13,677 nucleotides of DNA from DAOLOF01 sp964463605 (GTDB lineage Bacteria; Patescibacteriota; Microgenomatia; UBA1400; PJMF01): the NCBI GenBank assembly GCA_964463605.1, contig CAYXBZ010000024.1, positions 1 to 13,677 on the forward strand. The letters are read 5' to 3'. The position numbers and the translations under genes were made by a program. The notes below the pieces were generated by a model, which was not told where the DNA came from, did not search any database, and saw only the letters and a list, made by a program, of their open reading frames with translations. Positions 1 to 6,796 of this stretch are shown here, piece by piece. The first letter of the stretch is position 1; each line of letters begins with the position of its first letter.

Positions 1-508
<508 letters not shown>

Positions 509-593
509 CATAAATGATATTAAGTTCATTGAGCTATGTGATAGCGACTGATTGCTAATTTATTAGCTATCGTTAAAAAATATTCTCTTTACT

Positions 594-643
594 TTTTAGA
601 GGGCAACAGTATGTCAATTTTTGGCAGACTGCTCACTCTAAAA
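594..643 (+). other. Long hairpin in the 23S-5S spacer, probable rRNA processing element
   Basis: The spacer between 23S and 5S has no tRNA. It holds an extended hairpin: TTTTAGAG (594-601) pairs with CTCTAAAA (636-643), then CAGT (607-610) with ACTG (628-631), then TGTCA (612-616) with TGGCA (622-626) around an ATTTT loop. It lies directly before the 5S precursor stem, so an RNase III-type processing role is the simplest reading. A weaker hairpin, GATAGC/GCTATC (540-545 with 566-571), precedes it. The pairing is visible; the function is inferred. Confidence 0.45.
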
Positions 644-657
644 TTAAAAAGCGTTTT

Positions 658-796
658 GTTCTGGTCTCTGGAGCGAGGTGGAACCAACTCTCGTTGCGGT
701 TTACCGCAACTTCCATTCCGAACAGAGTCTTGAAACGCCTCAGCGCTGACAATAGTGCCCGGGAGACTGGGTGCGAAGATAGGTCGAGGCCAGAAC
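658..796 (+). rRNA. rrf: 5S ribosomal RNA with enlarged loop C
   Basis: Helix I pairs GTTCTGGTCT (658-667) with AGGCCAGAAC (787-796), ten pairs with one G-U. Conserved 5S blocks follow: the GAGCGAGGTGGA segment, ATTCCGAACAGAGT, TTGAAACGCC with CAGCGC, and TAGTGCCCGGGAGACTGGG with GTGCGAAGATAGG. Helix III pairs ACTCT (687-691) with AGAGT (724-728). The predicted length of ~139 nt is about 20 longer than the usual 117-120, because of an extra hairpin in loop C (separate entry). The precursor stem extends outward to 651-803, so mature ends may differ by a few bases. It sits ~150 bp downstream of 23S, as expected for one rRNA transcript. Confidence 0.95.
693..710 (+). other. Inserted hairpin in loop C of 5S rRNA
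   Basis: GTTGCGG (693-699) and CCGCAAC (704-710) form a perfect seven-pair stem with a TTTA loop, exactly where ordinary 5S rRNAs have a short unpaired loop C between the strands of helix III. Removing these 18 bases gives a near-normal 5S length. Loop C faces the central protuberance and contacts uL5/uL18-region proteins in known ribosomes. The hairpin is seen directly; its position follows from the flanking conserved 5S sequence. Confidence 0.85.
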
Positions 797-811
797 AAAG
801 CGCTTTTTTTT
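790..811 (+). terminator. rRNA operon terminator formed from the extended 5S stem
   Basis: The 5S end strand continues as CCAGAACAAAGCGC (790-803) and can pair with GCGTTTTGTTCTGG (651-664). Eight T residues follow at 804-811. The closing stem of the 5S precursor therefore also looks like the stem of an intrinsic terminator, with all of 5S as its loop. An independent short hairpin just before the T run is not evident. Confidence 0.6.
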
Positions 812-828
812 GTGGGGAAAATGTCAAC

Positions 829-877
829 AGATCTCTCAATACAACTGCTTATATCAGCAGATTGAAATCTCATTTTT
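829..877. terminator. Possible second or bidirectional terminator between 5S and the convergent gene
   Basis: AGAT (829-832) can pair with ATCT (867-870), TCAAT with ATTGA inside it, and CTGC with GCAG at the core, followed on the + strand by CATTTTTAG. It lies between the 5S gene and the 3' end of a convergent gene, where a terminator serving either direction would be expected. The stem is interrupted and AT-rich, so this is tentative. Confidence 0.3.
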
Positions 878-891
878 AGTTTTGACAGAAT

Positions 892-1140
892 TTACAAAAT
901 CATTAGGAAGAATGCAATGGCAGCTATGGTGGCTGCTAAATGTGCATAACCAAGTAAAGTTATTGTGGCTGAAAGTGGAGTGGTTAAGGTTTTTTTCATG
1001 ATTGCTATCTGCCTAATGACCACCAATCCAAAAACAAAATAGAGCAACCCTCCAACGAGAAAAAATAATTTTAAAACCAGCAATAAAGCGCTGTCTATGG
1101 TGATCCCGTTGATGATAGCTGCAGACTGATCTAAGTTCAT
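892..1140 (-). CDS. Small two-helix membrane protein of unknown function
   Basis: An 82-residue protein from the ATG at 1140. A TTG two codons upstream (1146) is possible but adds nothing. After a short polar N-terminus there are two hydrophobic segments, roughly residues 16-41 (SALLLVLKLFFLVGGLLYFV) and 58-82, separated by a basic loop with RQIAIMKK. Short proteins of this design, with a conserved R-Q-x-x-x-M loop, recur in CPR genomes; from memory it resembles DUF5657, which could not be checked here. It lies 62-68 bp downstream of the PH-domain gene on the same strand and may be cotranscribed. Its 3' end faces the rRNA operon. It has no catalytic motif, and no clear Shine-Dalgarno precedes it. 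It could be a small structural membrane subunit, but no role is supported. Confidence 0.72.
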   Translation of the reverse strand: MNLDQSAAIINGITIDSALLLVLKLFFLVGGLLYFVFGLVVIRQIAIMKKTLTTPLSATITLLGYAHLAATIAAIAFFLMIL

Positions 1141-1208
1141 GTTCAAAAGTCTATTTTTATGTTGATTTGTAGGTTTATATTACTATGGATAATTGCCTCG
1201 ACTTGTGT

Positions 1209-1913
1209 CTAAAGCGATTTAATTTTTCTTCCATACATTCGTTTTTTCTTCGCTATTAGCTCGTTAAGAATTTTGGTTACTTTTGATGGATGAGGAATAT
1301 CCTCAAACTCAATTTTTGGGTTTTGACCGGCAGTTTGAACGTAAAGTGTTCCAAAGTCAATCAGTGAGGCAAACACTCCAGCAGTCACAACGCTCATGTC
1401 TTGAATGCTCTCCAGTTTAGCTGATGAAATGTCTTTGTGTACCATTGAGTAAAAATCAACATCTATTACTCTACGATTAGTGATAATAAATACATTAAAA
1501 AACCAGGTTAAAAATGATTCGAGAGCAAATCCCGAAAGAATTAAGTACCAACTTATAACTGTTGCCAGTTTGAAATTGCCAGGCATGAACTGAAGCAAGG
1601 GAGAGGCGAACATTAAAATTGGGAAGAAAAGTCCCACCAAAACAATCGAGATTTTTGATAACTGGGTTACGGGATGTCTTCTGAGCAACAGCGCAATTTC
1701 TTCTTGATGTAACTGCGAATCGAAAGCAGCATGTTTGGGCTTGGTTGCATAAGCAGTAACGTGGTTAGACGAGGGCTTTTCTTTTCTGATTGTTTCGGAA
1801 AGTTCGTCTGGCGTGAGCTCGCGATGATTGTCTTCTTGATCAGTTGCAGATTGAGTCTCATCAACATTGCTGTCAGAAGCTTGCTGATAATCTGGGTTTG
1901 GATAATCTGCCAT
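1209..1913 (-). CDS. Membrane protein with bacterial PH (YdbS/YdbT-like) domain
   Basis: A 234-residue protein. Residues 1-65 are polar and acidic, probably disordered and cytoplasmic. Two membrane helices follow at about 85-108 (SKISIVLVGLFFPILMFASP) and 117-142. The stretch from ITNRRVIDVDFYSM to about residue 215 matches bacterial PH-type (DUF304-like) domains, which typically begin with TNRRV after a helix pair and include a D-I-x-x-A-K-L-E-S-I-Q-D segment. Such proteins are membrane-associated with mostly unknown ligands; a role in membrane or envelope stress is possible but not shown here. It lies 81 bp downstream of lepA. The ATG at 1913 is preceded by an extended -10 box rather than a Shine-Dalgarno. 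An overlapping ORF from the ATG at 1921 is a shadow frame. Confidence 0.8.
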   Translation of the reverse strand: MADYPNPDYQQASDSNVDETQSATDQEDNHRELTPDELSETIRKEKPSSNHVTAYATKPKHAAFDSQLHQEEIALLLRRHPVTQLSKISIVLVGLFFPILMFASPLLQFMPGNFKLATVISWYLILSGFALESFLTWFFNVFIITNRRVIDVDFYSMVHKDISSAKLESIQDMSVVTAGVFASLIDFGTLYVQTAGQNPKIEFEDIPHPSKVTKILNELIAKKKRMYGRKIKSL

Positions 1914-1919
1914 AGCGTC

Positions 1920-1928
1920 ATTATATCA
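1920..1928 (-). promoter_or_regulatory. Extended -10 box immediately upstream of the PH-domain gene
   Basis: Reading the minus strand, TGATATAAT (1928 down to 1920) is a perfect TGnTATAAT extended -10 element. It ends six bases before the ATG at 1913, which would place transcription initiation at or very near the start codon. No good -35 is seen, as is common for extended -10 promoters. The sequence is exact; the activity is inferred. Confidence 0.45.
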
Positions 1929-1994
1929 CTCTACCAAGAGAGCGAGAAATGAAGTTTTGCATGATGGTCTGATTGTCTTCAAAAAAATAAATGC

Positions 1995-3785
1995 CTAACT
2001 TTCAAGTACTGCCAAGAATGCTTCCTGATTAAGCTCAACTTTCCCAAACTGCTTCATTCTTTTTTTACCTTCAGCTTGTTTGCTGAGAAGTTTCTTACGC
2101 CTTGAAACATCTCCACCATAAAGTTTGGCTGTTACGTCTTTTCGATAAGCTTTTATAGTTTCTCGAGCAATTATTTTACCTCCGATGGCAGCTTGAATAG
2201 GAACCTCAAAGAGTTGTCTAGGCACAACATTCTTGAGCTTAGCGACTAACTTTCTTGCTTTTTCTTGAGCATTTTCTTCCAAACTGATAAAACTTAGCGC
2301 CTCGATTATCTCTCGGTTTACCAAGATGTCAATTTTAACCGCCTCAATTTTTCGATAGTCTGTAACCTCATATTCCAATGAAGCATAGCCGGAAGTTAAT
2401 GATTTGAGCTGATCATGAAAGTTAAAGATAAGTTCACTTAAAGGGATTTCATAACTCAGTTTACTGCGAGATCCACTGTTGATTGAGTCTAACATCTTTC
2501 CTCGTCTTCGACGAACAAAATCTACTATCGAAGGCAAATGTTCGATTGGGGCAAAAATGGTAGCGTTGGCAATAGGTTCAAGGAGCTTGGAAATCTGACT
2601 AGGATCTGGCAATTGAGATGGTGACTCGATAACAAGAATTTCTCCTGTTTTTGTCTCAACTTGATATTTTACTGAAGGAGCTGTCGCGATTAATTCTTGA
2701 GCAAATTCTCGTTGTAGTCTCTCTCTCACAATTTCTGCGTGAAAAATTCCCAAAAATCCAACTCGAAGCCCGTTTCCTAATGCTTGAGAATGAGTTGGAG
2801 TGGAGGTAAGCGCGGCATCATGAAGGCTTAATTTTTCCATGGCATCTTTCAAGTCCTGAAACTGACCATGGTCAAGAGGATATAACTCCATAAATACCAT
2901 CGGAGTTGGTTCTTTGTATCCTGGTAAGGGTTTAATCTGCGTTTTGGTCTTGCGATGAGTGATCGTATCGCCAATTCTAACTTGATTGATTGTTTTTAAA
3001 CCGGTGGCGATATAACCAACTTCCCCTGCTTTTAGCTGCTTGACTCTCTTTTTTTGAGGAGAAAAAATTCCGATCTCGATTGGAGAAAAACTAGTATCAC
3101 TAAACATCAAATGTAGCTCATCATTGGCGCTAAGTGTTCCTGAAAAAACTCGAGTATAGGCAATTACTCCCTGATGATTATCATACTGAGACGTGATAAT
3201 TAGACTTTGTAAGTTTTGTGATGTTTTGTTGTTTGGTGGAGGAATGCGTTTAATGATTTGATCCAAGAGAGCAGATACTCCTTTACCTGTTTTGGCAGAA
3301 CAGAGTAATATTTCAGTTTCATTTATCTCAAACAGATCAATAATTTCCAAAATTGTGGTGTCAATCTGGGCGTGCGGAGCATCAATCTTATTGATAACAG
3401 GGATTATTTTCAGTCCTAAGCTAACTGCTTTCTCATAGTTGGCCAGGGTTTGAGCTTGAACTCCTTGAGTGGCGTCGATCAGCAAAATCGCTCCCTCACA
3501 GGCTTGAAGTGAACGACTCACTTCATAGCCAAAATCAACATGTCCTGGAGTATCAATCAGATTCAGAACATGATTTTTATAGTTCATTCTAACTGGAGCA
3601 AGTTTGATGGTAACCCCTTTTTCTTGCTCGATCGGATTAGAGTCCATCATTCTTTCTTTAAAGTCAAGAGAAGAGACGGTTTCAGTTAGCTGTAAAAATT
3701 GATCGGTAAGGGTGGTCTTACCGTGATCGATATGGGCAATGATCGCAAAGTTCCTTACTAAATCAGGGTTATAAATATCTGACAT
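1995..3785 (-). CDS. lepA: Elongation factor 4 (LepA), ribosome back-translocase GTPase
   Basis: A 596-residue protein, full length for LepA (~600). It is a translational GTPase that binds the ribosome, has been reported to reverse translocation, and affects initiation and subunit biogenesis. Visible G motifs are G1 AHIDHGKT at 17-24, a GVTIK switch I Thr at 59, G3 DTPGH at 78-82, G4 NKID at 132-135 and G5 SAK at 163-165. The C-terminus carries the LepA-specific signature YGGDVSRRKKLLSKQAEGKK followed by RMKQFGKVE and QEAFLAVL, which separates it from EF-G, TypA and TetM-type proteins. It follows rpsT after 79 bp; rpsT and lepA are also near each other in Firmicutes such as B. subtilis. The only purine-rich Shine-Dalgarno-like stretch (AGAGGAG) is ~17 bases from the ATG, too far for normal use, whereas TATAAT is ten bases away. 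Confidence 0.98.
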   Translation of the reverse strand: MSDIYNPDLVRNFAIIAHIDHGKTTLTDQFLQLTETVSSLDFKERMMDSNPIEQEKGVTIKLAPVRMNYKNHVLNLIDTPGHVDFGYEVSRSLQACEGAILLIDATQGVQAQTLANYEKAVSLGLKIIPVINKIDAPHAQIDTTILEIIDLFEINETEILLCSAKTGKGVSALLDQIIKRIPPPNNKTSQNLQSLIITSQYDNHQGVIAYTRVFSGTLSANDELHLMFSDTSFSPIEIGIFSPQKKRVKQLKAGEVGYIATGLKTINQVRIGDTITHRKTKTQIKPLPGYKEPTPMVFMELYPLDHGQFQDLKDAMEKLSLHDAALTSTPTHSQALGNGLRVGFLGIFHAEIVRERLQREFAQELIATAPSVKYQVETKTGEILVIESPSQLPDPSQISKLLEPIANATIFAPIEHLPSIVDFVRRRRGKMLDSINSGSRSKLSYEIPLSELIFNFHDQLKSLTSGYASLEYEVTDYRKIEAVKIDILVNREIIEALSFISLEENAQEKARKLVAKLKNVVPRQLFEVPIQAAIGGKIIARETIKAYRKDVTAKLYGGDVSRRKKLLSKQAEGKKRMKQFGKVELNQEAFLAVLES

Positions 3786-3795
3786 CTTGGTCTTG

Positions 3796-3801
3796 ATTAT
3801 A
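3796..3801 (-). promoter_or_regulatory. Putative -10 box for lepA
   Basis: A perfect TATAAT on the minus strand ends ten bases before the lepA ATG, giving a predicted leader of only a few bases. No convincing -35 lies 16-18 bp upstream. lepA may also be read from the rpsT promoter. Confidence 0.35.
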
Positions 3802-3864
3802 TCTCCTCTTAAAGATTATTTTCGAATTGGCACGATCGAAACTTGACAGACCCGATCTTGACGT

Positions 3865-4248
3865 TTATTTTGAAGAACTCTTTTTGGCTGAAGCTTTTTT
3901 TGTGGAGGTCTTTTTTGTGGTTTTTGAACTAGTCTTTTTGGTCTTTGGATTAGAAGCTTTTTTTGTGTCAGACTTTTTTGTAGTCTTAGCATCAGCACTT
4001 TTTTTGGAGTCGGTATTTTTTTGCAGCAAAGCAAGAGCACTCTTCAATCTGGCAGCTTTGTTTTTATGCATCAAATTTTTTTTGACTGATTTGTCGATAG
4101 CTGAATAAGCAGCTGACAGATTCTCGGTAACAGGATTAAGTCGTGCTTTCTTAATTAAAGTTCTTGTTTTTGACTTCAGAACTTGATTCACCTCGGTCTT
4201 TCTTTTACTTGATCGAAGTGCTTTTTTGGCATTGGCTAAAATTGGCAT
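3865..4248 (-). CDS. rpsT: 30S ribosomal protein S20 with a long basic C-terminal tail
   Basis: A 127-residue protein. Residues 1-78 are a complete S20 (bS20): MPILANAKKALRSSKRK at the N-terminus, KTRTLIKK in the first helix, and AAYSAIDKSVKKNLMHKNKA followed by ARLKSALALLQK in the second half. S20 binds 16S rRNA early in 30S assembly. Family members are normally 85-95 residues. Here residues 79-127 add a tail made almost only of Lys, Ser, Thr and Ala in TKK/AKK/SKK units, resembling histone H1-like tails and probably disordered and RNA- or DNA-binding. An AAAGGA Shine-Dalgarno lies four bases before the ATG, one of the few good ones in this window. It is transcribed divergently from murJ and upstream of lepA. 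Confidence 0.95.
   Translation of the reverse strand: MPILANAKKALRSSKRKTEVNQVLKSKTRTLIKKARLNPVTENLSAAYSAIDKSVKKNLMHKNKAARLKSALALLQKNTDSKKSADAKTTKKSDTKKASNPKTKKTSSKTTKKTSTKKASAKKSSSK
3868..4010 (-). repeat. Low-complexity Lys-codon repeat encoding the S20 tail
   Basis: On the + strand this stretch is a series of T6-T7 runs spaced every 9-21 bases (CTTTTTTGTG-like units), which are Lys-Lys codons on the coding strand. It encodes the tail of S20. Homopolymer runs make it prone to slippage and to sequencing or assembly length error, but the frame stays open throughout. Confidence 0.6.
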
Positions 4249-4302
4249 GTGTTCCTTTAGTTGTTGTAGTTACTCTTATTAACTTATTGAATAGAGTATG
4301 CG

Positions 4303-4331
4303 ATTATACTAGGCTAAAGAGGTAATTTCAA
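4303..4331 (-). promoter_or_regulatory. Sigma70-type promoter of rpsT
   Basis: On the minus strand, TTGAAA (4331-4326), a 17-bp spacer and TATAAT (4308-4303) form a near-consensus promoter. Initiation would fall near 4296, giving a ~48-nt leader that includes the Shine-Dalgarno AAAGGA. The leader has a weak hairpin (ACTCT/AGAGT); S20 autoregulation is known in E. coli, but nothing specific is seen here. This is the best promoter in the window. Confidence 0.7.
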
Positions 4332-4396
4332 TCTTTTGTGAACTTTGGTTTTGAGAAAACTTATAATGAGAGGTTATTTTGACGAAAAAATACATA

Positions 4397-4402
4397 TATA
4401 AT
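4397..4402 (+). promoter_or_regulatory. Putative -10 box for murJ
   Basis: TATAAT ends 14 bases before the first ATG of murJ, predicting a leader of about 7-8 bases. A TTGACG at 4379-4384 is only 12 bp away, too close to act as a standard -35. A second TATAAT at 4362-4367 is an alternative. The whole 168-bp gap between rpsT and murJ is a divergent promoter region. Confidence 0.35.
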
Positions 4403-4416
4403 AACGAAGCAATATT

Positions 4417-6117
4417 ATGATGCTCGTTTTCAACAAACTATCTCGCTTGATTTTAAAAAATACCAAATGGTTGGAAAAGAAGCAGAACTCGATACTGTCT
4501 GCTGCTTTAATTATCACTGCCGCCAACATAGCTTCTTCACTTTCAGGATTGGTGAGAGAGAGGCTGCTAATTGCCTCTTACTTTAACACTCAGCTTGGTC
4601 AGCAAGCTTATGAGGCTCTTCAAGTAGCTTTTCAAGTGCCTGACATGTTATTTCAGTTGATAATTTTGGGAGCCTTGTCGGCTGCATTTATTCCAGTATT
4701 TACCAAATATCGAAAAAAGAGTGAACAAGAAGCCTTTGATATTACTGCTAGCGTGATGAATTTATTGATAGTGATCTTTTTGCTGGTGTCGGCGGTGGTA
4801 TTTGTTTTTTCTTATGAAATTACGGCATGGAGAACTGGCGGAGCTTTTTCTGATCAGCAAATCAAAATAGCTTCTGATTTGACCAGATTGATGCTTTTTG
4901 CCCAACTCTTCTTTGCTATTTCAAATTTTTTAACTGGTGTGCTGCAGTCATATCAAAGGTTTATTGTTCCTGCAGTTGCTCCAATTATGTACAACCTAGG
5001 AATAGTGCTGGGAGTATTTCTGTTGGGCAATCATATTGGAATTTATGCAGCTGGAGTGGGAGTGATAATTGGAGCCTTTGTTCACATGTTGATTCAACTT
5101 CCTTTTGCTTCAAGAGTTGGATTTAGATTTAAGCTGATTATTTTACGTGATCACGCTGGCGTTAAGGAGATCTTTAAGATGATTCCTCCAAGGGCTCTTA
5201 CGGTTGGGATTAGCGAGTTGCAAAACTTGGCTCTTGGGTTTTTTGCGACCAGTATTGGGAATTTAAGTTTTGTGGTCATAAGATTGGCTTTAAAATTAAT
5301 GGCCATTCCAATTAGATTGTTTGGAGTTCCAATAAGCCAAGCTTCTCTGCCATTTTTATCTCAGGAGAGTGATAAAAAACAGTTAATTCAATTTAAAAAA
5401 TTGGTCACACAATCGCTTAATCAAATCTCGTTTCTTTCGATGCCGGCGGCGGCTCTGTTGCTTATTTTGCGCATTCCAATTGTAAGGTTGGTGTTTGGAG
5501 CTGACAATTTTCCATGGAGAACTACCGTTATGACTAGCAGAGTGTTGGCAATTATAGTGCTTTCAATCGGGTTTCAAGCTATGACCCAACTGCTGGTTAG
5601 AGCTTTCTATGCTCTAAAAGATACCATGACTCCTTTTTATATCATTGGAGGTTCGGCACTGGCATATTTTTTTACAGCTTGGATCTTTGTTTTTGTTCTG
5701 GGCTCAGATGTTACTGGAATTGCTTGGGCGTTGTTTGTTGCTGCGGTTTTGGAGTCAGTGGCCTTTATTATCTTTCTGGAAAGAAAGGTTGAACATCAAC
5801 TTTTCGATAAAAACTTTTTTGTTGCTCAAATGAAAATTATTTTTTGTGCTTTTCTAATGGCAGTATTTCTCTACCTTCCATTTAAGATTTTTGACGAGTT
5901 AATATTTGATACATCGCGAACGGTTGAGTTGATCGGTCTCACTGTAACTACCAGCACCATTGGTATATTGGTTTATTTTTACTTTTCAATTTTGCTTGAG
6001 GTCAAGGAGTTAAGTTATTTTGTACAACTGTTTTCTAAGTTTGGAAAGTGGCGTAAACCACTGGCAGATAGTAAAGAAGTGCTAATTGATTCTGGTGGAG
6101 ATGGCGAAGAGATATAG
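4417..6117 (+). CDS. murJ: MurJ/MviN-family lipid II flippase
   Basis: A 566-residue polytopic membrane protein of the MOP superfamily. The family moves lipid II, the undecaprenyl-linked peptidoglycan precursor, across the membrane. Diagnostic segments are SGLVRER at 43-49, PDMLFQLIILGALSAAFIPVF near 75-95, QSYQRFIVPAVAPIMYNLGI near 189-208, and FYALKDTMTPFY in the C-terminal half. About 13-14 hydrophobic helices can be counted, as expected. By hand alignment to E. coli MurJ, Arg24 is kept (R47) and Asp39 is replaced by Glu (E67), while Arg18 and Arg52 are not kept; similar changes occur in CPR/Chloroflexi-like members. The ATG at 4420 is an equal alternative start. No Shine-Dalgarno is seen. 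It is divergent from rpsT, an arrangement also found in some proteobacteria, and lies 106 bp upstream of the pil genes. Confidence 0.93.
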   Translation: MMLVFNKLSRLILKNTKWLEKKQNSILSAALIITAANIASSLSGLVRERLLIASYFNTQLGQQAYEALQVAFQVPDMLFQLIILGALSAAFIPVFTKYRKKSEQEAFDITASVMNLLIVIFLLVSAVVFVFSYEITAWRTGGAFSDQQIKIASDLTRLMLFAQLFFAISNFLTGVLQSYQRFIVPAVAPIMYNLGIVLGVFLLGNHIGIYAAGVGVIIGAFVHMLIQLPFASRVGFRFKLIILRDHAGVKEIFKMIPPRALTVGISELQNLALGFFATSIGNLSFVVIRLALKLMAIPIRLFGVPISQASLPFLSQESDKKQLIQFKKLVTQSLNQISFLSMPAAALLLILRIPIVRLVFGADNFPWRTTVMTSRVLAIIVLSIGFQAMTQLLVRAFYALKDTMTPFYIIGGSALAYFFTAWIFVFVLGSDVTGIAWALFVAAVLESVAFIIFLERKVEHQLFDKNFFVAQMKIIFCAFLMAVFLYLPFKIFDELIFDTSRTVELIGLTVTTSTIGILVYFYFSILLEVKELSYFVQLFSKFGKWRKPLADSKEVLIDSGGDGEEI

Positions 6118-6201
6118 CTTGAATCAATTATCAGCAACTTTGATTAAGTATGTATAATTGAGAACTCTGGCAAAACTCTAGTAAATTCGGCGAGCTTTTA
6201 G

Positions 6202-6215
6202 TATAGTGATATAGA
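6202..6215 (+). promoter_or_regulatory. Possible -10 boxes for the pilN-pilO cluster
   Basis: TATAGT (6202-6207) and TATAGA (6210-6215) lie 16 and 8 bases before the pilN ATG, and a TATAAT sits further upstream at 6153-6158. No matching -35 is convincing. The murJ-pilN gap also has a weak AATCAA/TTGATT hairpin near 6122-6145 without a T tract, so read-through from murJ is possible. Confidence 0.25.
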
Positions 6216-6223
6216 TCTGCCCT

Positions 6224-6769
6224 ATGTCCAAAAAAATTCAATATAGTATTAATCTCCTTCCTAAAGATCCCTTTTTTAATACTCGCTTGGGTAGATTTTT
6301 ATCATGGTCTCTTGGAGCTGGAAGGTACATAGTAATATTCACTGAATTAGTCGTGATTGTTTGTTTCGCTTCAAGATTTGTGTTAGATAGAAGAGTTCAC
6401 GATTTAAATGAGTCAATTTTTCAAAAACAGATGATTATTCAATCACAATCTGATTTTGAAAAAGAGTTTCGACTAGCACAAACAAAAATTCAAAATTATC
6501 AACAACTTGAACAACAAAGTAATTTAGTTGAGATTTTTCCCTTGCTCCAGCAAATTATGCCAGAGGGTTTAAAGTTAGAGCGACTGACAATTAAGGAGCG
6601 CTCACTCTCGGGTGTTGGGGTGGCGGACTCAAACAGAGTGCTCAACGATTTTATCAGCAATTTACAACTATCATCGCACTTCTCAAATATTAATGTGGGG
6701 AGAATTGAGTCAAGAGAAGAGGGAATGCCTGGTTTTACTATTCAGTTTAGTAGTGTTTTTGACTTGTAA
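6224..6769 (+). CDS. PilN-like type IV pilus assembly protein
   Basis: A 181-residue protein. PilN proteins anchor the PilM ring and pair with PilO in the inner-membrane alignment complex of type IV pili. The N-terminus reads INLLPKDPF (9-17), the classic PilN start (I-N-L-L-P), followed by one membrane helix at about 34-53, a coiled coil at about 57-105 and a small alpha/beta C-terminal domain with the L-x-x-L-x-I pattern of PilN/PilO/GspL-type folds. It is followed after 27 bp by a PilO-like gene, which supports the call. No pilM lies next to it; murJ takes that place. No Shine-Dalgarno precedes the ATG. Identity rests on the N-terminal motif, topology and gene order rather than strong overall similarity. 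Confidence 0.8.
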   Translation: MSKKIQYSINLLPKDPFFNTRLGRFLSWSLGAGRYIVIFTELVVIVCFASRFVLDRRVHDLNESIFQKQMIIQSQSDFEKEFRLAQTKIQNYQQLEQQSNLVEIFPLLQQIMPEGLKLERLTIKERSLSGVGVADSNRVLNDFISNLQLSSHFSNINVGRIESREEGMPGFTIQFSSVFDL

Positions 6770-6796
6770 AGAAATAGTCTTTAAAGAAAATAATTT

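Noticed and set aside
3786..3812. AGAGGAG as the lepA Shine-Dalgarno
   Set aside because: The spacing to the ATG is ~17 bases, well beyond the usual 5-10; the TATAAT between them suggests promoter sequence instead.
3843..3871. TTGACA, 17-bp spacer, TATTTT on the + strand, which would drive antisense RNA across rpsT
   Set aside because: The match is good but lies in T-rich DNA downstream of rpsT, and no antisense RNA or target is evident. It may be chance; only RNA-seq could tell.
3827..4108. Phe/Val-rich ORF on the + strand opposite rpsT
   Set aside because: It is the antisense reading of the Lys-rich S20 tail; the AAA/AAG repeats read as TTT/CTT. S20 on the minus strand is clear.
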